Source: Paraburkholderia atlantica (GTDB lineage Bacteria > Pseudomonadota > Gammaproteobacteria > Burkholderiales > Burkholderiaceae). Taken from it: DNA of 64,000 nucleotides. Position 1 is the stretch's first letter, and every line of letters starts with the position of its first letter. The stretch lies in assembly GCF_009362785.1 (NCBI RefSeq), contig NZ_WHNQ01000031.1, forward strand, positions 1-64,000. Reading direction: 5' to 3'. This document shows positions 36,036-45,826 of this stretch, piece after piece. The position numbers and the translations under genes are program-made. The notes under the pieces are model-generated. The model was not told the origin of the DNA. It ran no database searches and worked only from the letters and a program-made list of their open reading frames with translations.

Positions 36036-36740
36036 CTATTCACGAGCCTTCTGCAGCGGCACTACACTCGCGTCCTCTGAGGAGCCAGACTCTGCAGTAG
36101 CATCTGCTCCCGTCGGGGGCGACGGAAGTGGAAGCACCGCAGGGCGTTCCATTTGTGTTCTCTCGATCCGTCTCTCGCCGGGAAGCTCCTCAACTTCCGA
36201 AGTATTGAACTCAGCAAGACGACGTGAGACGTAGCGGCGGAGCGCTTCTACCGAAGGAGCCTCCGCGACACCTCGTCGAATTTCAAAGACACCGTCTTCA
36301 GCCTCCGAAAGCAACACGGTCAATGCAGCAACCCGCCGCCTAGCCCCGCGGTGTCTAAGATCGGGGCGAAACTGCTGATGCATCAATGACGATAGAAGTA
36401 CGATTACGCCGAGCAAGCTAAGCATCGAATGATCCATTGCTTGCTGCACAAGCGACGTCGCTAGAACGCCGCCTATCACCACCGTCGCAAACACCAGTAG
36501 AGCGTTCGTTCCGCCGGCCCACCTAGCCATCGATTCATTTCGCTTGAGTGCCTCCTTAACCTCGTCCGTTCGCGTCTGCTCCTCTAGGTTCGCATTAGGG
36601 TCAGCGAGCGCCGGAGCCTTCCTTCTGAACGAGATCCAACTCGTAACTCCGGATGCAAGCAGCGCCGCAATGGCCGCAACGACCGAGACGACGAAGCCGA
36701 CATCAGGGATTTTCGGCACAAGCATTGCGATTGTATTCAT
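36036..36740 (-). CDS. membrane protein of unknown function
   Basis: 234 residues. Membrane helices: one near the N-terminus (VGFVVSVVAAIAALLASGVT) and two in the middle (ALLVFATVVIGGVLATSLVQ and MLSLLGVIVLLSSLMH), separated by charged cytoplasmic stretches. A C-terminal soluble helical region and a Pro/Ser/Glu-rich tail follow. No family recognised. Its neighbours in the island are also envelope proteins. Confidence 0.7.
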   Translation of the reverse strand: MNTIAMLVPKIPDVGFVVSVVAAIAALLASGVTSWISFRRKAPALADPNANLEEQTRTDEVKEALKRNESMARWAGGTNALLVFATVVIGGVLATSLVQQAMDHSMLSLLGVIVLLSSLMHQQFRPDLRHRGARRRVAALTVLLSEAEDGVFEIRRGVAEAPSVEALRRYVSRRLAEFNTSEVEELPGERRIERTQMERPAVLPLPSPPTGADATAESGSSEDASVVPLQKARE

Positions 36741-37009
36741 GTCGACCTCTCCGTTGATCTAGCCGACTCGCGTCAAGACGCGATCCCGCCTGCGTTCCGC
36801 GCCTGACATGCGTGTTCAGGAAGCAGTTCTCGAAACGCTCCGCTAACGAAGCTCTATGTGCGCCTAGCATGGTCCCAATCAGCATAGTTCCGGAAATGAG
36901 GGTATGCATATATATTCCACCCTGATGACGTCGTCATCGAGTGCAACTCCATGCGCGCCGCGCGAAAGCCTCCCATGTGGCGGCTTCGGCGCGAGCAACC
37001 TGCCGTCGG

Positions 37010-37246
37010 CTAATTTAGTATGCAAGGGTCCGATCGCAGCGTGCTGGCAGGCTGCCGCTCGATAGTCTGCGCGATGACATCGTAGGCATCGTCTGCCCAG
37101 TTCTCCAGCTTCGCCAGCTCGTTGACGACGGCCAGCAATTCGCGCTGCCATTGCTTCAACTGCTCAGGCGCCGAAGACGGTCGCCATGGCAAAAACGGGC
37201 CGTCGGCATATAGCGCGCCGTCGAAGACAAGCGCCTCTACCTGCAT
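37010..37246 (-). CDS. small hypothetical protein
   Basis: A possible 78-residue soluble protein (MQVEALVFDGALYADGPFLP, then an amphipathic helix LKQWQRELLAVVNELAKLEN). No family recognised. A cluster of GCTAA repeats lies directly upstream of its start and could regulate it. Confidence 0.45.
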   Translation of the reverse strand: MQVEALVFDGALYADGPFLPWRPSSAPEQLKQWQRELLAVVNELAKLENWADDAYDVIAQTIERQPASTLRSDPCILN

Positions 37247-37252
37247 GCGTTT

Positions 37253-37340
37253 GCTAACGCTAATGTTACTAGTCCTGCTAATGTTCGGTTTTGTCTCGCC
37301 GGACTTGCTAAAGCTATTTTTGCTAACCTGCTAATGTTCG
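37253..37340. repeat. GCTAA repeat cluster
   Basis: GCTAA occurs at 37253, 37259, 37277, 37307, 37322 and 37330. The longer GCTAATGTTCG occurs at 37277-37287 and 37330-37340, 53 bases apart (about five helical turns), each followed by TCTCGCCG within a few bases. The density is far above chance for a GC-rich region. It could be a protein-binding array. Confidence 0.6.
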
Positions 37341-37883
37341 TCTCGCCGCTGGCACGCGTTCGCAAGGCCGGTCGAGACGACCAGTTTAAGGTTGGGAAGA
37401 TTCGCCCCTCCAGTCATCCGCTCCGGGGTATGGACGGACATCCAAACGGCAGTTCCACCGCTGAGAGCGGACGCACGGTTCCTCAATGCGCTGCTTTTTG
37501 TCCTATGATGTGAACTAACATCGAGTAAGGCATTACGAAAAGCGCCTCGAAGAACAGCGTCATCGGGGGTAACCCAGTTGCCGATCATCATTACAGTCGG
37601 GGTGCTTTCGCTTTGCAGGATTGCGATCGCTCGGACTTGCGCCTACACCTCGCGATGTATAAATAAAGACCGGCAGGGCGCCTGTGACGGCCCGCTCAGC
37701 AGCAATTCGTATGACCCGGATTCAACTGCGAACCCGTAAGGTCGAAACGGGAGCCCATATTCGCCCGACATGATTAACAACCCTAAGTGGCTGGAACTCC
37801 GCACAGGCCACCAAGGATCGTGGTCTCACAGCAATCGGATCTGACCGGTACGTGAATTATTGAGAGGCATAGACACGAACTAC
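37341..37883. other. intergenic tail of the SIR2 gene
   Basis: About 540 bases with no accepted gene; a weak 86-residue minus frame at 37331-37591 has no recognisable motif. It contains CAATTCGTATGACC near 37683, resembling half of the tniQ-side repeat, possibly by chance. Confidence 0.35.
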
Positions 37884-40800
37884 CTATCGTCGTCCGCAAA
37901 AATCCTCGAGGGATTGGAAATCCAGATTAGATGAAAGAGTTCCGTCGCCCGACAAAATCTGCTCTAGTGTTTTCTTCAGGTCTGGCGGAGCAAAGCGGCT
38001 TCTGTCGATTACCATAACTAGCAGCTTTAAGGCATGCAACGGGAATCGCTGGCCAATCTTCAGCTCGTTCATATCTTTAAGTAACTGATACGGGACGGTA
38101 ATCGGCTTGAGCCACAGTTCAACCGTGCCAAGAGCATCAGAAAAATCCTTATCAGCAGCCACGGCTATTCGTGCCAAAGTCTCTGCTAGTCGTTCGCTTT
38201 CTAATGCTATCTTTTTTGGCCACACGCTTGTCAGAAACGGGCGTACTGCGATGCTCCAGTATTCGCTCTGCCTCCCATCAGCACCTTTCATCGCGCGATG
38301 CACTGCCTGCGCACAGGCCGCAAGTCCTTCCATCGGCAGCGCTCGTACGGCCCTCTGCAAGTCGGGCCGACTGAATAGGTCCGTCGCTTCCAATGCAACG
38401 AGCGTAAGCATGGATGCATAATTTACGCGCGCATCGCCGAACCGTGCGTAATGTTTAACTGCGTCAAGGAACGGTTTCTTCAATTCGACAAGCAAAGGCT
38501 TGTAGAGTCGAGGGGACCACAGATAACCCATCCATGCTGCGAACGCTTCCTCCTCGGAGGTCTGCCAGTCAAATAGAGGAAACAAGTTTGCTTGCGTCCA
38601 AGACGGGTCGACCCGAAAGAGGGCAACTACATTTGATGCGAGCAAAGTTCGTCCATGGCGAAATCTAACGGCTGTCGTATCGCAGACACGCGTAAAAATC
38701 GGAGCAATCACGGCAGGCAATCTGTCGTTGTCGTTCAACGGCTTGCTGAACCACCAGTTGAGTAGCGCTTGAGTGACTTGTCCCACAGGATGACTAATAG
38801 ACGCCAAAACAGCTTCGTCTGTGCTGTCGAAGCGTTCGTCGACAGACAAATTTAGCACGCGTTCGCATAACGAAATGAACGTCTTCTCGTGCACCACCAG
38901 CTGCTTACCTACTTCATGTAACCACCACCCCACCGGCTGCATAACCTCTAAAACCTGAGCGTCGGGCATTGAACTGACACACGCGGCGAGCCATCGCCAC
39001 GAGCGCCGAACGAGACTGTCACCGCTCCAGGTGTTCAAAGCCTCCGTCCATCGCTGCACAGGCCATATGTTCCGCGCCGAAAGGTCTAGCAACGATACAA
39101 TTGCGACTGGTGAGTTCGTGCGGCACAGTTCTCTCCAGTCATCTTCTTTGAAGAATCCGGCCTCGGGCTTTTTCTGAAGCCAAGGAACTAATAAGTCGCG
39201 CGTTCGGGGGGCGAGGTCAATCTGCGGTTCATAATGATAATCTGGGTCGCCGGTACCACTCATCCAATGGCTGAACTCCTCCCGCTCGAATTTGTCGCCA
39301 ATTTTCCATTGAGGATGCGCAGCTTCCAGCGCGGCAAGGAGGTTTGCGGCGTCGAGCGTAAGCGCACCATCTCCTGTTTTGAATTTTGCAAGCCGTAGCC
39401 ACTGGCTGCTGTGCACGATTTCGTTCCACCGCTCGTCCTCTATATCTTCCTGAAACATATGTCTCGGAGGACCAGCTAGGATAGCCTGTTGCAGAAGCTC
39501 AGCAGTTCTTGGGTTCAGCCATCGCACGCTGGTTGCCAGAAGACGCATTACCTCGCGTTGGGTTTCAGTCGACCAGAGCCAAAAAGCATTGTCTTCCAAA
39601 AGCCAATTTACCCAAGTCCCCAATGACCGCTCGCCTTCCTCGCGCGCGGCGTTGAGGGCGAGTCTTACGAACGTCGGATACGATGTCTGCCACATAGTGT
39701 TCATGAGGTCGCGTGCGCGGTCCGGATTGCTCTGGAAGATTGCTGACCATGAGTCACGAACCAACTCTATGAGAAAGGTCCACTCGTTGTGGTGTCTGTT
39801 CTGCCAGTGCTCGAGTATTGATGGCATGTGCCACATACTGAGGTCACTGCGCTCATTCGCTTGGCCCAGCTCTCTCATTAAGTCCAACGCCTCTAGGAGT
39901 GACTCGCATGCGATACTGAACAATTTCGGGAGGGCGTTCTTCCACTCGTCCGAATCTCGAATGTCACCCAAAGTAGAGCGCAAATGGTCTTCGGTAAGCA
40001 CCACTTCCGCCCTGACAATGAATCTGAGCTCTTCCTCTAGCGTTGCGTCCTCCGGCACTTCACTCGGAAGCCTGAACGGCTTCTGAAGAATTACGCGCGC
40101 TGTCAGGAACTGTTTAAATTCGATTCGCAAGGCGGTTGTCATGCCATCGCGCGCGAGGTTCTTCATCCAGTCGTAAATCTGGGAACTCAAATTGGACCGA
40201 CCGACGAGACCAAGCAGAAGCAGATTCCACAATGTGCGCATTGCGGGCCGAGGGATTCCATTTGGCGTGTCGCTCTTGAATTGCTCAAGCTCTTCGCGTG
40301 TCGCAGTAGCCACCAGTTTGGCGGTATATTCCAGCGCACTTCGAAGCTGCCGAGCGAACCGCTCGGTAAGGTAGCCGCCTCGACTGGCGAACCAGAGCAG
40401 CAGTTCCGGGTTGTCGAGATGGCGTACTAGCCACTCAGAGAGATAAGACATTACGTGATCCATCGGGCGGGGATTGCTCCCGTCGCTGACGATGCTCATC
40501 CGTGGGGCCATGATGTACGGCATGGGGCGATTCGCTATGCTGAAACGGAGTTTCGAATCAACATTCGATTCGGGGGTTACACCAAATCTAGACAAATCTT
40601 TATGCTCGAACCTATCTTCGCAGAAGTGAGGTAGCCAATCCAACGTCGGAACAGGGGCGTGCTCCGCGAAGAGCTTCGCCGGTGTTCCATCGGCTTCACT
40701 GATGGCCCAGAGCATCCGCCCGACAAAGTCGTCTTCCACGGTACTCGCTAGGGGGCCAGCCAGAATGCAGTCTTGAACTATCTTTCCTTTACCGCGCGCG

Positions 40801-41681
40801 CCTGCGCTGTAGGTCTTTGCCCAAGCACGTATGGTTTTGTGCAAATGAGCGTGGTCTTTCGTCCACCTGTACAAAACGGGTACCACATTTTTCGCCTTCC
40901 ACTCTCGAGCAACTTTGTCATGAGATGCATGACTGCCAGTATAGGAACCGAACGCAAACATCTCGGGACTCGCTTCTCCACGGAGGCGGTCCGCAGCCAG
41001 AGCATCCGTCATGTATCGCAGTACGGGGTCACCTAAGCTATAACCGACGAAGCAGACCACGTAATTGCGAAATAGCTCGCTCACAAAGCGTGCCGCCCAC
41101 CGCTCGGTCAGATAAGCGATGCCGAAGTCGCCGCTCGAAACGACCAGATGGTCCAGTTCGTCGCGTGTCGGCATTTCGCTAAGGAGCCCATGCAGATAAA
41201 CGACACCATTCCAACGATTCTTTGGTACAGGCAGCAAAGGGGCACAGTACCGTCCGAGTGCCATCGCGTCGCGCGCCACGACTTCCTCAAAAAGACGGTC
41301 GAAGTTCGTGGTAATAAGGCGGGTTGCCCCCTTCTTGGTCTTCGCCAGATACAGAAGTGCCTCGTGCGTGGCCAAGGCATCTGGAGCCGTCAGGTCTGGT
41401 GTCAGGATTCTTACCATCTCCCGTCGAACCGTTTCTCTGCGTCCGATCTCCTCCTCGAGCAGACCGACTGCAATATCGTATTGCTTGCTTTCAATGGCCG
41501 CTTTTTGCACGTCGCTTTGAACTGGGCACAGGGCATCGTAAAGGTCGTCCACGAGCTTCTTAAAACTGGGAAGTCCGGCTGGAGAAGAAATCCCCGCACC
41601 GCAAAAAAATACGACACGCCCCTCTTCATGCGCCTGAAGCAGAGTCTCAGGTACGGCAGGTCCATTTTTTACGAATTGCAT
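37884..41681 (-). CDS. large SIR2-domain protein (SIR2-DUF4020-like), predicted NAD-dependent defence effector
   Basis: 1,265 residues. The first 300 residues are a SIR2-like NAD-binding domain. It shows GAGIS at 28-32 (FFCGAGISSPAGLPSF), TTNFDRLFEE at 124-133, a putative catalytic His164 in VVYLHG and GYSLGDPVLRYM from 213. The remaining roughly 950 residues are helical and repeat-like with many Trp residues, resembling DUF4020 and other C-terminal sensors of bacterial SIR2 proteins. SIR2 proteins of this build deplete NAD on phage infection. Composition is visibly less GC-rich than flanking genes. It is the last gene after HIT and HNH genes on the same strand (113-base gap). NADase activity and phage sensing are inferred. 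Confidence 0.88.
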   Translation of the reverse strand: MQFVKNGPAVPETLLQAHEEGRVVFFCGAGISSPAGLPSFKKLVDDLYDALCPVQSDVQKAAIESKQYDIAVGLLEEEIGRRETVRREMVRILTPDLTAPDALATHEALLYLAKTKKGATRLITTNFDRLFEEVVARDAMALGRYCAPLLPVPKNRWNGVVYLHGLLSEMPTRDELDHLVVSSGDFGIAYLTERWAARFVSELFRNYVVCFVGYSLGDPVLRYMTDALAADRLRGEASPEMFAFGSYTGSHASHDKVAREWKAKNVVPVLYRWTKDHAHLHKTIRAWAKTYSAGARGKGKIVQDCILAGPLASTVEDDFVGRMLWAISEADGTPAKLFAEHAPVPTLDWLPHFCEDRFEHKDLSRFGVTPESNVDSKLRFSIANRPMPYIMAPRMSIVSDGSNPRPMDHVMSYLSEWLVRHLDNPELLLWFASRGGYLTERFARQLRSALEYTAKLVATATREELEQFKSDTPNGIPRPAMRTLWNLLLLGLVGRSNLSSQIYDWMKNLARDGMTTALRIEFKQFLTARVILQKPFRLPSEVPEDATLEEELRFIVRAEVVLTEDHLRSTLGDIRDSDEWKNALPKLFSIACESLLEALDLMRELGQANERSDLSMWHMPSILEHWQNRHHNEWTFLIELVRDSWSAIFQSNPDRARDLMNTMWQTSYPTFVRLALNAAREEGERSLGTWVNWLLEDNAFWLWSTETQREVMRLLATSVRWLNPRTAELLQQAILAGPPRHMFQEDIEDERWNEIVHSSQWLRLAKFKTGDGALTLDAANLLAALEAAHPQWKIGDKFEREEFSHWMSGTGDPDYHYEPQIDLAPRTRDLLVPWLQKKPEAGFFKEDDWRELCRTNSPVAIVSLLDLSARNIWPVQRWTEALNTWSGDSLVRRSWRWLAACVSSMPDAQVLEVMQPVGWWLHEVGKQLVVHEKTFISLCERVLNLSVDERFDSTDEAVLASISHPVGQVTQALLNWWFSKPLNDNDRLPAVIAPIFTRVCDTTAVRFRHGRTLLASNVVALFRVDPSWTQANLFPLFDWQTSEEEAFAAWMGYLWSPRLYKPLLVELKKPFLDAVKHYARFGDARVNYASMLTLVALEATDLFSRPDLQRAVRALPMEGLAACAQAVHRAMKGADGRQSEYWSIAVRPFLTSVWPKKIALESERLAETLARIAVAADKDFSDALGTVELWLKPITVPYQLLKDMNELKIGQRFPLHALKLLVMVIDRSRFAPPDLKKTLEQILSGDGTLSSNLDFQSLEDFCGRR

Positions 41682-41794
41682 TTTGTGTGGTCTCTCAGAT
41701 GACTGATTTATGATTACGTTGGTTGCCTAGCCGCCACTCGTTCCCGGGACTCGTCCGCTGCGAATTTTGTAGGCAGCGTCAGACTTTGCTCCGG

Positions 41795-42904
41795 TTAATG
41801 CGCTACTAACATGCTGACATAAACGGAATCGATGTTCTCGTAGATCGTAGGAGACAACCAAGCGCGTCCGCCAGTGTCGCTCGCGACTGTATAACCCCAC
41901 GTAGCGACGCGCTGTACGGTGTCCCGGTCGCCCGAAACCCCGGACAACATCCCGATTTCAGTGAGCTGTTGCTCTCTGAGGACAAGACGCTCTAGCCACC
42001 GCTCAAGATGAGGCTTCGCCGCTAGGGTGTCCGATTTGCTGCGATTACAAGCTGGATGCGCCAGGACGAAGTTGTGAGCTAGATCTCTTGAGTAAAGCGA
42101 GAAGGGTACGAAGTGGTCAACGTCTGCTTCGACGAGGCTTTCTCGGCAGTAAAAGCACCGAGGACCGTCCAGTTTCCGCAGATTGGCGCTAATAATGGCG
42201 AGCGACTGTCGAGACGAGGAGAACAGGAAATCCTCGAGGTCGTCGGCTTTCCAGAGAATCAGGTGGTTCCGCCGGTTCGCCTTGATGTGCGCTACCCATC
42301 GAGTTCGAGCCATTTGCTCTACTAGGGTATAGAACCGCCGTAGGCAATAGCTGACCCCTGGATTCAATCTAACGGTGCCTCTTGACGGCCTCTCATACAG
42401 AAACGGGTCCGCTACGCCGCCAAAGTTCTGGAGATAGTTCAACGGCTGCGCCGACACTACGGCCGCGACCTTTGACAACAGAGGTGCGTAACCAAGGAAA
42501 CTAGATGCCTGGAGCGCTGATGACGCGGCGGTGCCGGCCCGAAACTCCGCTATTGCGCTCAGAATCGCTGCCTGAACTCCAAGATTTTGGACTAGAACGC
42601 CGGGCTGGCTGTCTGGCTGACCAGTTCCGTATGGAGTCGCATGTTTCCAGTAGAGAGAGATGAATCGCTCTGCAATTTGGCGAGTAGTCAGCGTCAGTTC
42701 CGCGCCGTCGTCCGCTCTGTGCTCGACCGCCAATTCTGCGAGCGAAATCAGAAGCTCGAACTTATACGTCGCTGTAAAGTCGCCCTCTGCGAACAGTCGT
42801 TGGAGCTTCGCGAGAAAAGCGAGTTGTGCTTCTGGAGACGGCGGCGGTGCGCTGACACTCAATCTCGCTTGCTCCAGTAGTCTGCCTTTTCGGGCAGCAC
42901 CCAT
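41795..42904 (-). CDS. HNH endonuclease with long helical N-terminal domain
   Basis: 369 residues. An N-terminal helical domain (TATYKFELLISLAELAVEHR, LTTRQIAERFISLYWKH) is followed at 250-293 by a zinc-type HNH fold. That fold has Cys250-x2-Cys253 (CFYCRE), Asp263-His264 in DVDHFVP, Asn278 in AHNFVLAH and Cys286-Asn287 in PACNRSK. It should cut DNA or RNA, metal-dependent. The N-terminal segment TATYKFELLISLAELAVE looks like a recurrent partner domain. Its 5' end overlaps the HIT gene by 46 bases, so the two are translationally coupled. Operon order is HIT, HNH, SIR2. Confidence 0.9.
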   Translation of the reverse strand: MGAARKGRLLEQARLSVSAPPPSPEAQLAFLAKLQRLFAEGDFTATYKFELLISLAELAVEHRADDGAELTLTTRQIAERFISLYWKHATPYGTGQPDSQPGVLVQNLGVQAAILSAIAEFRAGTAASSALQASSFLGYAPLLSKVAAVVSAQPLNYLQNFGGVADPFLYERPSRGTVRLNPGVSYCLRRFYTLVEQMARTRWVAHIKANRRNHLILWKADDLEDFLFSSSRQSLAIISANLRKLDGPRCFYCRESLVEADVDHFVPFSLYSRDLAHNFVLAHPACNRSKSDTLAAKPHLERWLERLVLREQQLTEIGMLSGVSGDRDTVQRVATWGYTVASDTGGRAWLSPTIYENIDSVYVSMLVAH

Positions 42905-43242
42905 CGAACTCCACCGCGGGGGTCCGGCAAATCCCCCTTGAACCGCGGTATCAAATGGATGTGTAGATGCGGCACAGTCTGCCCAGCGGCCGGGCCATCG
43001 TTGATGCCAATGTTGAATCCGTCCGGCCTATAAGAGCGCACCGCGGTGTCCTTCGCCTCATCGAGGAGCGCAAAAAGACAGTCTCGCTCGTCCCTTGTCA
43101 CTTCAAAGAATGAACCAACATGGCGCTTTGGTATAACGAGGCTATGTCCGGGTGAAATCGGGTAACCATCAAGTATCCAGAAAGCATGCTCGTTCTCGCC
43201 GACAATTCGAGAACTGGAAATCTCGCAGAAGGGACAGGTCAT
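42859..43242 (-). CDS. HIT-family nucleotide hydrolase/transferase
   Basis: 127 residues. The histidine triad is VPHLHIHLIPRF (His92, His94, His96), with SLVIPKRHVGSFFEVTRDER and FNIGINDGPAAGQTV before it. An N-terminal CPFC motif suggests zinc. The C-terminal PDPRGGVRWVLPEKADYW is typical of the HIT branch that recurs beside nucleases and helicases. HIT enzymes cleave nucleotide phosphoramidates, dinucleoside polyphosphates or adenylylated products. As first gene of a HIT-HNH-SIR2 unit it may process a nucleotide signal or act as an antidote; this is inference. Confidence 0.92.
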   Translation of the reverse strand: MTCPFCEISSSRIVGENEHAFWILDGYPISPGHSLVIPKRHVGSFFEVTRDERDCLFALLDEAKDTAVRSYRPDGFNIGINDGPAAGQTVPHLHIHLIPRFKGDLPDPRGGVRWVLPEKADYWSKRD

Positions 43243-43441
43243 TGACGTCGTCGATGAATATGCGGCTCAGGCACTCGGCGTCGTCGCGCACATCGTCGAC
43301 ATCTCAGCCAACCGCTTGATTTCTGAAGCCGCGCACGCCCAGCGTCTGCGGCCAACTCTTGCCCTACATTCTAGCCTCGCATTACGGCGAGGCTGTCCGA
43401 ACCAAAGGCCTAGTTCCACGATGCGCTCTTTCCTTTGGGAG

Positions 43442-44275
43442 TCAGTTGCAGTTCGTGCTTGCCATGCCGCCGCCGAGGTTCATGGTCGTGCAGTGGACGG
43501 GTGCACTCGTCAGATGCACCGCCTGCGGTTGCCGTGCGTTGACCGCCTGCATGTAGGTCGCCCACGCGGACATGCTGTTTGCGAACCGCTGATTGGCAAT
43601 CTGCTGGGCCTGCAGCTGTCGCTCCTGGTTTTCAACTAGGCGTGCCTCCCGATACTGCCGGGCCGCGTCGACGGCGGCCTTCCCAATTGCGTACCGGCGC
43701 TGGGCGAACTCGCCGTAGGTAAGCTTCTGTTGATAGAGCGCGACAATCAGTTCGCTGACCTTCCCTTCGGCCTCTGAGCCAAACGACATCTCCAGCCGAA
43801 TGAACGACTCATCGAGTGCGGAGGCGTTGGTAGGCACTGGGTTGACCGTGCGCTCGCGCGCGATACACGCGTCGCGGAGCGTCGCCCACTTCGCGATGAG
43901 CGGCCGCTCCGCAGCGCTCGGGAATGAGTCAAGCGATGCGTACTCGAATGGTGGCGGCTCGTCCAGCTTGCGTACAAATTCGACCTTCTCTCGCAGCGGA
44001 TTTACTTCGGGGATGGCCATGTCGGTCTCGCACTGCTTATGCACGGCCTCATACTGTGCCGCTATAGCGTCATGCTGCGCCTTCGCCGCATCCGCCGCCT
44101 CCTTGCGATGCAGGCTGCCGCCCCCATTCGCATAGCCCTTTGTCCCCGGCAGACAATCCGCCCAAGCGATTCCCAGCGCGCAATCCGCCGGGTGGTTGGC
44201 GAATCCCGGTCCAACGCTGCTGCATCCTGCCAGCACGGCAACTGCCGCCGACAATACGATCCGATTCGTCTTCAT
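43442..44275 (-). CDS. predicted lipoprotein of unknown function
   Basis: 277 residues. The lipobox is VLAGC with Cys18 (SAAVAVLAGCSS). A long helical, charged body follows (EAADAAKAQHDAIAAQYEAV, ending with EARLVENQERQLQAQQIANQ). Cys residues at 32, 41 and 82 and near the C-terminus could form disulfides. No family recognised. It shares the strand of the defence unit but lies upstream of it by 200 bases with its own likely promoter, so co-function is not claimed. Confidence 0.8.
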   Translation of the reverse strand: MKTNRIVLSAAVAVLAGCSSVGPGFANHPADCALGIAWADCLPGTKGYANGGGSLHRKEAADAAKAQHDAIAAQYEAVHKQCETDMAIPEVNPLREKVEFVRKLDEPPPFEYASLDSFPSAAERPLIAKWATLRDACIARERTVNPVPTNASALDESFIRLEMSFGSEAEGKVSELIVALYQQKLTYGEFAQRRYAIGKAAVDAARQYREARLVENQERQLQAQQIANQRFANSMSAWATYMQAVNARQPQAVHLTSAPVHCTTMNLGGGMASTNCN

Positions 44276-44953
44276 ACGTCTGCTTCCCCGTTTGCGGTGC
44301 CGAACTGGCGTTGTCCGCGCATATCTATTGTGAGTTCGCGAATTTTAATGCAGCTTTTTGGGGCTCAACACCAGAAGAAACACGGCGCCGGCAAAGATCC
44401 AGTGTTCAGGGTGTTGAAAGGCTTGCTGATCTGGATGATGCCGGCGGCCAGCATTAAATTGAGAGAGCGATAGCCAGCCAAGGACTTCGGTGGCGAGTGG
44501 CCCCACAGGGCATTGAATTCGAGCCTGCCTTCGCCGCGGAATGTGGCTTCTGCCTACAAAGTACGGCGAAGATCCGGATGCTGCCCGACGCGGTCGTCCG
44601 TCGTCGACCCATCTCTGCCGTTTGGTGTGGTCAGGTCAAATGGCAGTAAGGGACGGAGGAGCGGTCATAGCCTTTCGTCTTGCCGTATAGGGGACGCTCG
44701 GGTGTCGCCGATGTTTCGCCTCAAGACGCTGACACAGGACACTGCTTGTGAGCGCGCGAGGCCGTCTGAATCGTTACGCATACATGGTCTTGAGGGTGTC
44801 TCTTCGCGCCAGACAAATCCTCTGGCGGAAGCAACCACGCTTCCTAACCGGCACCCTACCGCCGCCCGATCATCATCCCGCCGCGCATTGGCGCAAGGCG
44901 TGGGCAGCCGGGTTTGCTTCCCGCCAAATAAAACCGTAGGCTCATTGGCCTGG
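44276..44953. other. intergenic, no gene accepted
   Basis: About 680 bases. Minus-strand bits such as HWIFAGAVFLLVLSPKK near 44350-44400 look like the end of a degraded membrane protein, but no continuous frame supports a gene. Confidence 0.35.
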
Positions 44954-45826
44954 CTATCGCGGCGCCCCCGCGACAGCCGTCATTGGGTCATGAGGATGGA
45001 TTTCGATCAACTGCTCGCCGTGGTGCGTATCGATGAAAACGCGCCCACGAACGGCTATTTGCTGACCGGCGCGAACGCGCGCATAGGCATGCGCCGGCGT
45101 ATCTGGTTCCACCTCGATTCGCACGTAACGGGGTGGATCCGACCCAACGTAACCAGCACCGCCTGCATTGAATTTGCTTAGCCGCAAATCGATCGTCCAG
45201 AAACCATCTGTGCTGTGCTGAGCCTCCCGTACCGCCACGCCGATCGCAGAGGCTACGCAACCCGTGTCGACCCATCCTTGAATGCCCATTTTCTTTAACG
45301 GCGTGGAACCGATTGCAACAGTCTCATCCGCCGTGTGCAGTCTTGGCTCCGGTTGCCTGCCCAGATGGCTCACAACCCACTCGCCATTGCAAACGGTTGC
45401 TGCCTTTGCCGCTTCTCGGACAAAGAAGAACACCACCGTGTGATTGGCATGTCCGACGGTATGATCGACTACGTAGCCGCCAGGCGCCGAGCCGTCGAAG
45501 GAGTTGGAGCCGGAAAACGGATCGTCCCAGTGAAACGCAGCCGCCCCCGCTACGCCCGAAATCTTGTAGCGCACCGTGCCTTCGGTTCCGGTCATGAAGC
45601 CATTGGACTCGGCTATGAGTCTGCCGGATTGCCCAGGCTGGATGACTCGCGGCGGCCGCGTGGTAATCTCGCCATGATTGACTGTGATGCTTTCGCCTGT
45701 AATCGGCACCGACGTGCGATTCTCAATTACCACCTCTGTTGTCCGAGCGCTCGCAAGAACGTTCGAAGGATTTGTAATGAAGAATGCTAAGCCAATTCCT
45801 AGGTTAAAAAATCGCGCCGCTAACAT
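44954..45826 (-). CDS. secreted ET79/aegerolysin-like protein with extra C-terminal domain
   Basis: About 290 residues from ATG 45826, chosen because GGAGG precedes it and a signal peptide starts there (MLAARFFNLGIGLAFFITNP). The mature first half (TEVVIENRTSVPITGESITV, PPRVIQPGQSGRLIAESNGF, HWDDPFSGSNSFDGSAPGGY) resembles bacterial crystal-protein ET79/aegerolysin-like beta-sandwich proteins. Those bind membranes or lipids. The second half (KMGIQGWVDTGCVASAIGVA to HHGEQLIEIHPHD) is a separate beta domain, possibly DUF4431-like. Combination and role are unclear: toxin, lectin or surface factor. Confidence 0.72.
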   Translation of the reverse strand: MLAARFFNLGIGLAFFITNPSNVLASARTTEVVIENRTSVPITGESITVNHGEITTRPPRVIQPGQSGRLIAESNGFMTGTEGTVRYKISGVAGAAAFHWDDPFSGSNSFDGSAPGGYVVDHTVGHANHTVVFFFVREAAKAATVCNGEWVVSHLGRQPEPRLHTADETVAIGSTPLKKMGIQGWVDTGCVASAIGVAVREAQHSTDGFWTIDLRLSKFNAGGAGYVGSDPPRYVRIEVEPDTPAHAYARVRAGQQIAVRGRVFIDTHHGEQLIEIHPHDPMTAVAGAPR

